In this document: one piece after another, positions 25,761 through 34,235 of the stretch | Layout: every line of letters begins with the position of its first letter | Numbering within the stretch: position 1 is the first letter of the stretch | Origin: Pseudomonadota bacterium | Lineage (GTDB): Bacteria; Pseudomonadota; Gammaproteobacteria; Burkholderiales; Burkholderiaceae_C | Direction: 5' to 3' | Length of the DNA: 64,000 nt | Assembly: GCA_963205115.1 (NCBI GenBank) | Contig: CAUJHV010000051.1 | Span: 62,001 to 126,000 of the forward strand | Notes under the pieces: model-generated | Database searches by the model: none | Told to the model about the DNA's origin: nothing | Seen by the model: only the letters and a program-made list of their open reading frames with translations | Translations under genes and position numbers: made by a program

Positions 25761-25798
25761 AGAAAAAAAGCCCCCGGGCAGGACCGCCGGGGGGCTTT
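25761..25798 (-). terminator. Rho-independent terminator between TonB receptor and GH1 operon
   Basis: Perfect 9-bp stem: AAAGCCCCC at 25767-25775 pairs with GGGGGCTTT at 25790-25798, with a 14-base GC-rich loop. Read on the minus strand, the stem is followed by a run of T residues. It lies directly after the receptor stop (25818) and before the GH1 start, both on the minus strand, so it separates receptor from operon transcription. Confidence 0.85.
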
Positions 25799-25817
25799 GC
25801 TGCGGGTCAGGCCGGGG

Positions 25818-28571
25818 TCACAGCTTGTAGTTGATGCCCAGCAGGACCTGGCGGCCGTACTCGTTGTACTCCAGCGGTGCCACCACCGTGCCGAAGCCCG
25901 TGCCCTGGCGCGTGGCGTACGGCGAGTTGCTCAGGTTGTTCACCTGCAGCAGCGCCGTCAGCCCCTTGAGCGGGCCGGAAGCCCACTCATAGCTGAACTG
26001 CAGGTCGGTCTGGCGGTCCGGCAGGATCTCGGTGAACTCACGCGCATTGTGCAGGCCGTTGATCTCGCCGCGGAACGACGAGCGGTAGCGCTGGCTGATG
26101 CGCCCCGAAAAGCCGGACTTCTCGTAGTACAGCGTCAGGCCGGCCACCACGCGTGACAGGCCGGGCAGGCGGTCGGTCGTGCCCGGGCCGTTGGGATGGA
26201 TGCTGCTGTCGGTGTAGGACGCACTGGCGATGACGCCGAAGCCGTCCAGCGCCGGGTTCACCAGGCCGGCATCCAGTGAGGTGCTCAGTTCGATGCCCTG
26301 CAGGTTGCCGCCTTCGCCGTTGGCCGGCGTCGTGTACTTGCCCAGCGGGCTGATGAACGGAATGTTGCCGGGGTTCGGGAAGCCGGTGAAATCGAAGTCG
26401 GGGATCGTCTTCTTGTAGATGTAGGTGTGCAGCGTCTTGTAGAACGCGGCCGCCGCGACGTAGCTGCGCTTGCCGAAATAGCGCTCGACCGACAGGTCGA
26501 ACGAGGTCGCGCGCCAGGGCTCCAGCATCGGGTTGCCGCCGTTGCCGCTCCACTTGCCGACATCGGCACCGCTGGTGGCCACGCTGGCCGTCATGCCGGC
26601 CTTCATGTCGTCCATGCGCCCGCGGGCCAGGGTCCTGGCCACACCCAGGCGGGCAATGGTGTTGTTGCCCAGCTCGAAATTCAGGTTCAGACTGGGCAGC
26701 ACGTCGTCGTACGACTTGCCCCAACTGACATCCGCGAATACCGGTTGCCCGTTCGACGTCCCGATCTGGAAGTAGCCGTGTGAACTCTGGTCGGTCTGTA
26801 CGAACTGCAGGCCCACATTGCCGCGCACCGGGATCGAACCCATCCGGGTGTCGATGCCCAGCTTGGCAAAGGCCGTGGTGACCTTTTCGCTGACGTCGTA
26901 GTTGCGGTTGATGGTCTCGCCCAGTGCGGTGGCTTTGACGTCGTAGTAGGCCGCCAAAGCCCCCATCACGTCATAGCTCAACACGCCGGGAATGCCCGCG
27001 AAGGCCAGCGACGTGGCCGGCTGCAGCAGGTTTGCCCCCACCACCACCGGCGCGCGCGAATTCTTGAGGTTCGCCTCCTGCTCGTTCATCTCGCGCATCT
27101 TGAAGCGCGTCGAGTAGTTGGCGCCGAAGTCCACTGAGGTGAACGCGCCGCCCAGCTCACGCCGCGCCTCCAGCCGCACGGACTTGATCTCGTCCGACAT
27201 CTTGGGCTTCTTCCACAGCGCGTCGTGGCTCCACACGGCCGGGTCGCTGAGCTTGATGGTGCTGGCGTCCGCATAGTTCAGGCCCGGCACCAGCGTCGGA
27301 AAGCCTGGGCCTGTGGGCACCGTGATCGCAAACGTGCCGTTGGCCTTGGCCGTGCCGTTATACGGGCCGGCGTAGGTCTCGATCACGTTCTCGCTGCGGT
27401 CGGCGCGCGAGTAGCTCAGGTCGGCCACGCCGGTCCAGCCCTTGGCGAACTTCCACTCGGTGTTCCAGCCCACCGACTTCAGCGTGTCGTCGCGCGTATT
27501 CAGGTCGTTGCGCACCACCTGCACGATGTTGGCCACGTTGGCCGATGTGACCAGCGACGCATCGCCCACGGGCGTGGCTCTTGCGTTCGTGTAGGCGGCA
27601 CCGGGCACGCCGTTCCAGTTTTCGCCCAAGCCGCCCATCAGGCCGCGCATGGTCTCGTTCTTCTTGAACTTCGAGTAGTACAGGTCGACCGTGCTGTGCA
27701 GGTCCTTGTTCGGCTTGTACTCGAGCACGGCCATCACGCCGTCACGCTTTTGCGTGCTGGAGACGGCCGTGGCCTCGTAGCCGTTGAGGTAGGTCGATCC
27801 GGCAGGGCCGCCGCTGGGCTGTCCGCAGCCCCAGTCGACGCGGCAGGTCGAGGGGAACTGCGAGAAGCCCCAGGCCTTGTAGTGCATCTGCTGCGCGGGC
27901 GAATCCAGGTGCGCCGCGCCGATGGCCACGCCGACGGTGTTGTTGGCGAACTGGTCGATGTACGAGAAGCTCAGCCGGTTGCCGTCCGCCGAGGTGTTGG
28001 CATTGAGTGCGCCGTTGGAGTTCTTCTCCATGCGGGCGTTCAGCGTCACCGTGCGGCCGCGCAGATCCAGCGGGCGGATGGTCTTCAGGTCGATCGTGCC
28101 GGACAGGCCCTGGCCCAGCAGTGTGGCGTCGGGTGTCTTGTAGACCGTGGCGGCATTGATCAGCTCGGACGGAAACTGGTCGTACTCGACCGAGCGGTTG
28201 TCGCCCGTGGTGACCTGCGCCCGGCCATTGAGCAGCGTGCCGGCAAAGTCAGGCGACAGGCCACGGATGGCGATCACCTGCGCGCGCCCGGCCACGCGCT
28301 GGCCGGCCAGGCCCGGCAGCCGCGCCAGCGACTCGGCGATGCTGACGTCGGGCAGCTTGCCGATGTCTTCCGACGAGATGGCCTCGACGATGGAGTCGGA
28401 ATTGCGCTTGGTGGCCACCGAGGTTTCGACCGCACGGCGGATGCCGGTGATGACCACCGTCTGCGCCGAATCCGCCGATTGCGCCATCGCCGGCGGCAGA
28501 CCCGCGACGCAGGCCAGCGCGACGGGCGTGAGTTGCAGCAAGGCGCGCGGGCGGCTCGGGGATCTCTTCAT
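25818..28571 (-). CDS. TonB-dependent outer-membrane receptor, carbohydrate type
   Basis: A 917-residue outer-membrane transporter. Signal peptide to about residue 30 (cleavage after AMA), then a short TonB-box region (QTVVITGIRRAVETSV), the plug (SEDIGKLPDVSIAESLARLP, IRGLSPDFAGTLLNGR, ELINAATVYKTPDATLLGQG) and the barrel ending in INYKL. Plug wording such as IGKLPDVSIAESLARLPG is typical of the large receptors in Caulobacter and Xanthomonas that take up plant-derived oligosaccharides rather than siderophores. Its place at the head of the sugar locus supports that use. It is divergent from the response regulator gene at 28734; a repeat box at 28642-28659 overlaps the likely -35 region of its promoter. 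Confidence 0.93.
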   Translation of the reverse strand: MKRSPSRPRALLQLTPVALACVAGLPPAMAQSADSAQTVVITGIRRAVETSVATKRNSDSIVEAISSEDIGKLPDVSIAESLARLPGLAGQRVAGRAQVIAIRGLSPDFAGTLLNGRAQVTTGDNRSVEYDQFPSELINAATVYKTPDATLLGQGLSGTIDLKTIRPLDLRGRTVTLNARMEKNSNGALNANTSADGNRLSFSYIDQFANNTVGVAIGAAHLDSPAQQMHYKAWGFSQFPSTCRVDWGCGQPSGGPAGSTYLNGYEATAVSSTQKRDGVMAVLEYKPNKDLHSTVDLYYSKFKKNETMRGLMGGLGENWNGVPGAAYTNARATPVGDASLVTSANVANIVQVVRNDLNTRDDTLKSVGWNTEWKFAKGWTGVADLSYSRADRSENVIETYAGPYNGTAKANGTFAITVPTGPGFPTLVPGLNYADASTIKLSDPAVWSHDALWKKPKMSDEIKSVRLEARRELGGAFTSVDFGANYSTRFKMREMNEQEANLKNSRAPVVVGANLLQPATSLAFAGIPGVLSYDVMGALAAYYDVKATALGETINRNYDVSEKVTTAFAKLGIDTRMGSIPVRGNVGLQFVQTDQSSHGYFQIGTSNGQPVFADVSWGKSYDDVLPSLNLNFELGNNTIARLGVARTLARGRMDDMKAGMTASVATSGADVGKWSGNGGNPMLEPWRATSFDLSVERYFGKRSYVAAAAFYKTLHTYIYKKTIPDFDFTGFPNPGNIPFISPLGKYTTPANGEGGNLQGIELSTSLDAGLVNPALDGFGVIASASYTDSSIHPNGPGTTDRLPGLSRVVAGLTLYYEKSGFSGRISQRYRSSFRGEINGLHNAREFTEILPDRQTDLQFSYEWASGPLKGLTALLQVNNLSNSPYATRQGTGFGTVVAPLEYNEYGRQVLLGINYKL

Positions 28572-28641
28572 GTCGGTGGTCTCCAGGGCTGGTCATGGGC
28601 CCACGTGGGCTGTGGATTTATTATTAATAGAAGACGGCCAT

Positions 28642-28659
28642 TGTTAATCTCATGTTAAC
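28642..28659. promoter_or_regulatory. Candidate response-regulator box (TGTTAA direct repeat, 11-base spacing)
   Basis: TGTTAA occurs at 28642-28647 and 28653-28658, 11 bases apart, within GTTAATCTCATGTTAAC, which also reads as an inverted repeat GTTAA-N7-TTAAC. OmpR/PhoB-type regulators bind direct repeats with this spacing. On the minus strand the same bases include TTAACA, a possible -35 for the TonB receptor promoter, with an AT-rich stretch (TTATTATTAATAG at 28619-28631) in the -10 zone. A related box lies at 30956-30971. Confidence 0.5.
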
Positions 28660-28733
28660 CCTGAGTACATCCGGGTTTCAGGGGGCCGGGACGCTACAGT
28701 CGGCGACGCCACGACCGTCGCCCGATCCCCACC

Positions 28734-29420
28734 ATGCCCTCCGAGATGCGCCTGCTGCTGGCTGAAGACGATGCGATCCTGGCCAATGCGCTGTCGGACC
28801 AGCTGGCGCGGGCCGGATTCGCGGTGGAACACGCCCCCAACGGCCCGGTGGCCGAGTACCTGCTGCTCAAGCACCCCTTCGACGTTGCCATCCTGGACTT
28901 GGGGCTGCCGATGATCGACGGCCTCACGGTGCTCAAGCGCGTGCGCGCGGCGCGCATCGCCTTGCCCGTGCTGGTGCTGACCGCGCTGGACAGCCTGGAT
29001 GACCGCGTGGCCGGGCTGAATGCCGGCGCGGACGACTACCTGACCAAGCCCTTCGATTTCCCCGAGCTCGAGGCGCGGCTGCACGCGCTGATGCGCCGCA
29101 CACGCCCGCTGTCGCAAACCACGGAAATCGCGCAGCTGGCCTTCGACCGCCAGGCGCGTCGCCTGACTGTGCGCGGCGAAACCGTGGAGCTCAGCCCGCG
29201 CGAGTGGATGCTGCTGGATCTGCTGCTGGGCGAACGCGACCGTGTGGTCGGCAAGGACCAGATCAGCGCGGCCTGGGAGGTGGATCGTTCCGAGGCCGGA
29301 GGCCCGAGCTCCATCGAGGTCTACATCCACCGGCTGCGGCGCAAGCTGGAAGGCTCGGGCCTGATCATCCGCACCGTGCGGGGTCTGGGCTACCTGCTCG
29401 AAGCCGAGTCTGCCCGGTGA
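28734..29420 (+). CDS. OmpR-family response regulator (TctD/QseB-like)
   Basis: A 228-residue regulator. The receiver domain (1-120) has acidic residues ED at 11-12, phosphoacceptor Asp55 (VAILDLGLP), Thr in VLTALD and Lys in TKPF. The winged helix (about 130-225) contains LSPREWMLLDLLLGERDRVV and SIEVYIHRLRRKLEGS. A start at Met5 (28746) is equally possible. The kinase gene begins 61 bases downstream. Because the gene is divergent from the TonB receptor and precedes the second ABC importer, it probably controls one or both; TctD-type regulators commonly respond to small organic solutes. Confidence 0.92.
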   Translation: MPSEMRLLLAEDDAILANALSDQLARAGFAVEHAPNGPVAEYLLLKHPFDVAILDLGLPMIDGLTVLKRVRAARIALPVLVLTALDSLDDRVAGLNAGADDYLTKPFDFPELEARLHALMRRTRPLSQTTEIAQLAFDRQARRLTVRGETVELSPREWMLLDLLLGERDRVVGKDQISAAWEVDRSEAGGPSSIEVYIHRLRRKLEGSGLIIRTVRGLGYLLEAESAR

Positions 29421-29481
29421 TGCACGCGCCGGGCCGCGACGCCGCGCCTGCGCCGCCAGGCAAGCGCCCGCAGACCTGCAC

Positions 29482-30945
29482 ATGAGCGACATGCAGGCCA
29501 CCAAGCCCTGGTTACCCGGCGGTCGTTCGCTGCACCGCCAGCTGCTGATGTGGCTGCTGGTGCCGCAGGTGGTGCTGTGGATCGCCGCGGCCGTGGTGAC
29601 CTACAACCTGGCGGCGCGCTACGCCAACGAAGCCATCGACGCCAGCCTGTCGCAGGCTTCTCGCGCGCTGGCGCGGCAGGTCAAGCCCACCGCCAGCGGC
29701 CTGTTCATCGATTTCCCGCGTTCGGCGCAGGAGATCCTGGAAGCCGATCCCACCGACCGCGTGCTCTTCAGCGTGAGCTCGCCGCCGGGCTCCTTCCTGC
29801 TGGGAAATCCGTACCTGCCCGCCCCGCACATCGAGAACCCGCGGCTGTCCGAACCGTACTTCTACGACACGCTCTACCGCGAGCCCACCAAGGGCGACGC
29901 CGCACCCGTGGCCGAGCCGGTGCGCGTGGTGGCGCTGTACCTGCGCTTCGGCGGCGAAGGAGCCAGCGCCGGCACCATGCTCGTGCAGGTGGCGCGCTCG
30001 AGGGCCAACCGCGAGGCCCTGGCCGCGAGCATCCTGGTGGATACCGCGCTGCCGCTGTCGGTGCTGGTGGGCCTGATGACGCTGATCGTCTGGGGCGGCA
30101 TCCGCGCAGGCCTCAAACCGCTGAGCCTGCTGCAGGAGCAGGTGGCCGACCGCGCCGCCAACGACCTGGCACCCATCGAGGTCGAGGCCGCACCGCCGGA
30201 GGTGCGCTCGCTGGCGCGCGCCATCAATACGCTGCTGGACGAGGTGCGCCACAGCGTCATCGCGCAGAAGCGTTTCATCAGCGATGCGGCGCACCAGCTG
30301 CGCACGCCGTTGGCGGGGCTCAAAGGCCAGACCGAGATCGCCATGCGCGAGGCGCGCGACCCCGAGCTGATCGCCCGGCTGCAGCGTGTGCACCAGAGCG
30401 CGGCGCGCAGCTCGCACCTCGTCAACCAGCTGCTGACGCTGGCGCGCGCGGAGCCCGAGTCCGCTGTGCAACAGGACCGCACGGCCGTCGATCTGCGCCG
30501 GCTGGCGCGCGAGGTCACGGCCGAGATCGTGCCGCGCGCGCTCGCTGCCGGCGTGGACCTCGGGCTGGACGAACCCGAGGCCGCCGACGCGCCGGCCGTG
30601 CACACGCGCGGCATCGCGCTGCTGCTGCGCGAGGCCCTGGTCAACCTGATCGACAACGCGGTGCGCTACGCCGGGCGCGGCGCCACGGTGACCGTGCGCG
30701 TGTCACGCGCGGGCGTGCTGGCCGTCATCGAAGTGGAGGACGACGGCCCCGGCCTGGACGAGGCCGACCGCGAGCGCATGTTCGAACGCTTCGCACGCGC
30801 GTCCACCGACAGCGCCGGCTGCGGCCTGGGCCTGCCCATCGTGCGCGAGATCGTGCAACGCCACGCTGGCCAGGTCCAGCTGCTGCCGGTCTCTCCGCAC
30901 GGGCTCATCGCCCGGGTCAGCCTGCCGCTGGCCGACCAGGGTTAG
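29482..30945 (+). CDS. Sensor histidine kinase, TctE-like
   Basis: A 487-residue inner-membrane kinase. An N-terminal membrane segment (LLMWLLVPQVVLWIAAAVVTY, split here for length at about residues 16-36) is followed by a periplasmic domain of about 130 residues, a second membrane segment (ASILVDTALPLSVLVGLMTL, about 182-205), a HAMP-like linker, the HisKA domain with His271 (AAHQLRTPLAGLKGQ) and an ATPase domain with N box (LVNLIDNAVRYA), DDGPGLDEAD and GCGLGLPIV. Its phosphorylation partner is the regulator encoded just upstream. The next gene, a binding protein at 31037, could deliver the signal to the periplasmic domain, as in other TctE-type pairs; that is inference. Confidence 0.92.
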   Translation: MSDMQATKPWLPGGRSLHRQLLMWLLVPQVVLWIAAAVVTYNLAARYANEAIDASLSQASRALARQVKPTASGLFIDFPRSAQEILEADPTDRVLFSVSSPPGSFLLGNPYLPAPHIENPRLSEPYFYDTLYREPTKGDAAPVAEPVRVVALYLRFGGEGASAGTMLVQVARSRANREALAASILVDTALPLSVLVGLMTLIVWGGIRAGLKPLSLLQEQVADRAANDLAPIEVEAAPPEVRSLARAINTLLDEVRHSVIAQKRFISDAAHQLRTPLAGLKGQTEIAMREARDPELIARLQRVHQSAARSSHLVNQLLTLARAEPESAVQQDRTAVDLRRLAREVTAEIVPRALAAGVDLGLDEPEAADAPAVHTRGIALLLREALVNLIDNAVRYAGRGATVTVRVSRAGVLAVIEVEDDGPGLDEADRERMFERFARASTDSAGCGLGLPIVREIVQRHAGQVQLLPVSPHGLIARVSLPLADQG

Positions 30946-30955
30946 CCCGCCCCTG

Positions 30956-30976
30956 GTTACGTTCATGTTTCGTTAA
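30956..30976 (+). promoter_or_regulatory. Second candidate response-regulator box upstream of ABC importer
   Basis: GTTAC at 30956-30960 and GTTTC at 30967-30971 are 11 bases apart, within GTTACGTTCATGTTTCG, followed by GTTAA at 30972-30976. It shares GTTA-N4-TCATGTT with the box at 28643-28659 (11 of 17 positions identical). It lies just after the kinase stop and 61-81 bases before the binding-protein start at 31037, where an activator site would be expected. Confidence 0.45.
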
Positions 30977-31036
30977 AGTTTTGAAAGATTGGGCGCCCAA
31001 ACCCCGGGTGTCTTCGCATGGAGATCGCGCGCATTC

Positions 31037-32311
31037 ATGTTCGGCGTGTCCCGCACCCGGCGTGCCCTGCTGGCCGCAGGCCTGGCACCGGCCTGCTGGC
31101 CCGCACGCGCAGCCGCGTCCGAGGCGCCGCGCACGCTGTCGGTGGCGGCCTTCCCGCTGGTCGACGAGATCATTCGCCGCGCCACGCCCGCCTGGCGCGC
31201 CCGCCAGCCCGGCGTGGAACTCCAGGTCATCAGCCGCCCCTTCGACCACCACCACACGGCGATGACCACGGCCTTGTCCACGGCCGTGCGGCTGCCCGAT
31301 GTCATGGCGCTGGAGGTCAGCTTCGTCGGCCGCTTCGCGCACGGGCAAGGCCTGGACGACCTGTCCGCCGGGCCCTACCGCATCGACCGCCTGCGTGAGC
31401 GCTGGGTGCCCTACGCCTACGACCAGGCGGTTCGGCCACGCGGCGGCGTGATCGCCGCGCCGGCGGACATCGGCCCGGGCACGATGCTCTACCGCGCCGA
31501 CATCCTCGAGCGGGCGGGTGTGGCGCCCGAGGACTTGATGCGCAGCTGGGACAGCTACGTGGCGGCCGGCCAGCGCATCCGCGCCACCACCGGCGCCTAC
31601 CTCATCGCGCATGTCTCGCAGGTCAAGGACATCGTCATCCGCACCGGGCTCCAACCCGGCGAGGGGCTTTATTTCGACAGCGAGTCGCGTGTGCTCGTGC
31701 AGCAGCCGCGCTTCGTGCGGGCTTTCGAGGTCGCGCGGCGCATCCGCCAACTGCAACTCGACGCCCGTGTGGCCGCCTGGTCCAACGACTGGGCCGAAGG
31801 CCTCAAGCGCGGCAGGCAGGCCACGGAGCTCGGCGGCGCGTGGCTGGTGGGCCAGCTGAGCAACTGGGTCGCACCCAGCACCGCCGGCCTGTGGCGTGCG
31901 TCGCAACTGCCGGAAAACGGATTCGTGGGCTACGGCGGCGCGTTTTACGCCATCCCGCGCGACTCCAACCCGCAGACCAAGGCGCTGGCCTGGGACTTCA
32001 TCCGCATGATGACGCTGGACCCGGCCCTGCAGGCCGCGGCCTTCAAGGGCTTCGATGCCTTTCCCACGCTGCTGGCCACGCACGAGGACCCGTTCTTCCA
32101 CGAGCCGCTGCCCTTCCTGGGCGGGCAGAAGGCGCGGCTGATCTGGCGCGACGCCGCGCGCCGCATGACGGCCACCGCCGTGCACCGCCAGAACAGCTTT
32201 GCCGACGAGGTGATCGGCACTGAGCTGGATAACGTGCTGGACCGCGGCAAGTCGATTCCGCAGGCGCTGGCCGATGCGCAGCGCCTGCTCGAGCGGCGCG
32301 CCAAGCGCTGA
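31037..32311 (+). CDS. ABC transporter extracellular binding protein, sugar type
   Basis: A 424-residue secreted binding protein of the SBP_bac_1 class. The signal (RTRRALLAAGLAPACWPARA) has a twin-Arg start but is short and could be Sec or Tat. The mature part begins TLSVAAFPLVDEIIRRATPA and has SNWVAPSTAGLWRASQLPEN and GYGGAFYAIPRDSNPQTKAL, the late-domain segments of this class. The ATG at 31037 is fixed by the signal peptide. It is the first gene of an importer whose two permeases follow at 32326 and 33231 but which includes no ATPase. Substrate unknown; the phosphodiesterase downstream hints at glycerol-phosphate compounds or simply another sugar. Confidence 0.88.
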   Translation: MFGVSRTRRALLAAGLAPACWPARAAASEAPRTLSVAAFPLVDEIIRRATPAWRARQPGVELQVISRPFDHHHTAMTTALSTAVRLPDVMALEVSFVGRFAHGQGLDDLSAGPYRIDRLRERWVPYAYDQAVRPRGGVIAAPADIGPGTMLYRADILERAGVAPEDLMRSWDSYVAAGQRIRATTGAYLIAHVSQVKDIVIRTGLQPGEGLYFDSESRVLVQQPRFVRAFEVARRIRQLQLDARVAAWSNDWAEGLKRGRQATELGGAWLVGQLSNWVAPSTAGLWRASQLPENGFVGYGGAFYAIPRDSNPQTKALAWDFIRMMTLDPALQAAAFKGFDAFPTLLATHEDPFFHEPLPFLGGQKARLIWRDAARRMTATAVHRQNSFADEVIGTELDNVLDRGKSIPQALADAQRLLERRAKR

Positions 32312-32325
32312 GCGCCGGTGACCCC

Positions 32326-33234
32326 ATGAAGCGCCTGAGCGATCTTCAACTGCCGCCCCGCTGGGCGCCCTACGTCTTCATCAGCCCTTTCCTGCTGCTG
32401 TTTGCGGTCTTCGGGGTGTTTCCGCTGGCCTTCTCGCTGTACCTGGCCTTCCAGTCCTGGGAGCCCACCAGCGGCCTGCGCGCGATGCAATGGGTGGGCT
32501 GGGAGAACTTCCGCTTCGCGCTGGGCGACGAATGGTTCTGGAAGTCGCTGGGCAATACGCTGTGGCTGGCGGTGGCCTCGGGCGTGCCGCAGCACCTGGT
32601 GGCCATCCCGCTGGCGGTCTTCATACACGACCACATGCCACGCCTGCGCGACGGCGTGGTCGGCGCCTATTTCCTGCCCTACATCACCAGCACGGTGGCG
32701 GTGTCGCTGCTGTTCACCTCGATGTTTTCCACCGACTACGGGTTGATCAACCACGGCCTGCATTCGGTCTTCGGCATCGCCCACGTCGACTGGCTGAACC
32801 AGCCGGTCTTCCTGCGGCCGGCCATCGCGATGCTGATCTTCTGGCGCTACCTGGGCTTCTGCCTGGTGCTGTACCTGGCCGCGTTGCAGACCATCCCGAA
32901 GGACCTCTACGAAGCGGCGCGCCTGGACGGCGCGAGCGAGCTGCAGCAGTTTTTCTACATCACGCTGCCGGGCCTGAAACCGATGATCTTCTTCGGCGTC
33001 ACGCTCAGCGTCATCGGCGGGCTGCAGATCTTCGAGGAGCCCTTCATCCTGACCGGCGGCAAGGGCGGTACCGACCAGGCCGGCATGACCGCGGCGGTGT
33101 ACCTCTTCCGCATGGCCTTCGACTTCAACGACTTTGGCGGCGCCAGCGCGATGTCCTGGCTGCTGTTCGGCGTGGTCGCGGCCCTGACCTGGGCGACCAA
33201 CCGCGTCTTCCGCGACCGGCGGGGTGCTTCATGA
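32326..33234 (+). CDS. Carbohydrate ABC transporter permease (MalF/UgpA type)
   Basis: A 302-residue inner-membrane protein with six hydrophobic segments, beginning WAPYVFISPFLLLFAVFGVF. The EAA loop is PKDLYEAARLDGASELQQFF (about residues 191-210). It starts 14 bases after the binding-protein stop and overlaps the next permease gene by four bases (ATGA). Confidence 0.93.
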   Translation: MKRLSDLQLPPRWAPYVFISPFLLLFAVFGVFPLAFSLYLAFQSWEPTSGLRAMQWVGWENFRFALGDEWFWKSLGNTLWLAVASGVPQHLVAIPLAVFIHDHMPRLRDGVVGAYFLPYITSTVAVSLLFTSMFSTDYGLINHGLHSVFGIAHVDWLNQPVFLRPAIAMLIFWRYLGFCLVLYLAALQTIPKDLYEAARLDGASELQQFFYITLPGLKPMIFFGVTLSVIGGLQIFEEPFILTGGKGGTDQAGMTAAVYLFRMAFDFNDFGGASAMSWLLFGVVAALTWATNRVFRDRRGAS

Positions 33235-34076
33235 TGTCGGGCGTTGGCGTTTCCCGCCACGTCCCGATGGCCCGCTGGGCGGCCTATGTGCTGGTGGGCG
33301 TCGGCGCGCTGCTGATGCTGGCGCCCTTCTGGTTCATGTTCGTCTTCGCCACGCAGCTGCGCGCCGACATCTTCAATGTGCCGCCGCCCTATTTCTTCGG
33401 CGACGCCCTGCTGAGCAACCTGGCCATCCTCACTGGCAAGCTGCCCTTCTGGCGCAACCTGGGCTGGAGCCTGTACGTGGCGCTGGCCTCCACCGGGCTG
33501 ACGCTGCTGTTCTGCTCGATGGGCGGGTATGCGTTTGCGATGCTCGAATTCCGCGGGCGCGAGGCGCTGTTCACCCTGGTGATGTCCACGATGCTGATCC
33601 CCAGCTTCATGAACATGATCCCGACCTTCATGATCATGGACGCGCTGGGCTGGATCGACGAACACCGCGCGCTCTACATCCCCGGCGCGGCCAGCGCCTT
33701 CGGCATCTTCCTGATGCGCCAGTTCTGCAGCACGGCCGTGCCGCGCGAATTGATCGAGGCTGCGCGCATGGACGGCTGCGGCGAGTTCGGCATCTACTGG
33801 CGCATCGTGCTGCCGCTGCTGAAACCCGCGCTGGGCACCCTGGGGCTCATCACCTTCATCGGCTCGTGGAACAACTTCATGGCGCCGCTGGTCGTCATGC
33901 GCAGCACCGAGAACTTCACGCTGCCGCTGGCCCTGCGCACGCTGCAGACACCCGTCAATACCGAGTGGGGCGCGCTGATGACCGGCTCGGCCATCGCCAC
34001 GCTGCCACTGATCGTGCTCTTCGTCGTGTCCTCGCGGCAGCTCATCGCGGGGCTGACGGCCGGCGCCGTCAAGTAG
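33231..34076 (+). CDS. Carbohydrate ABC transporter permease (MalG/UgpE type)
   Basis: A 281-residue inner-membrane partner permease with six hydrophobic segments and the EAA loop PRELIEAARMDGCGEFGIYW (about residues 170-189). The start at 33231 overlaps the upstream stop. After its stop there is no ATPase gene; the next gene, 160 bases on, encodes a phosphodiesterase. The importer therefore needs an ATPase from elsewhere, the nearest candidate being that encoded at 20230-21324. Confidence 0.92.
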   Translation: MMSGVGVSRHVPMARWAAYVLVGVGALLMLAPFWFMFVFATQLRADIFNVPPPYFFGDALLSNLAILTGKLPFWRNLGWSLYVALASTGLTLLFCSMGGYAFAMLEFRGREALFTLVMSTMLIPSFMNMIPTFMIMDALGWIDEHRALYIPGAASAFGIFLMRQFCSTAVPRELIEAARMDGCGEFGIYWRIVLPLLKPALGTLGLITFIGSWNNFMAPLVVMRSTENFTLPLALRTLQTPVNTEWGALMTGSAIATLPLIVLFVVSSRQLIAGLTAGAVK

Positions 34077-34235
34077 GCCGCAACGCCGCATGTCCCAGGA
34101 CACGCCGACCCGCGGCGTTGCCGCCGACGGCAGCCGCCGCGTGGCCCGCTGCGGCTGCCGGCTCGATGCGGCGCACCGGCCGGACCATGCCCCACAATGC
34201 CCCGTCCTGGCTCTCACGCCGAAGGAATCCCGCCC

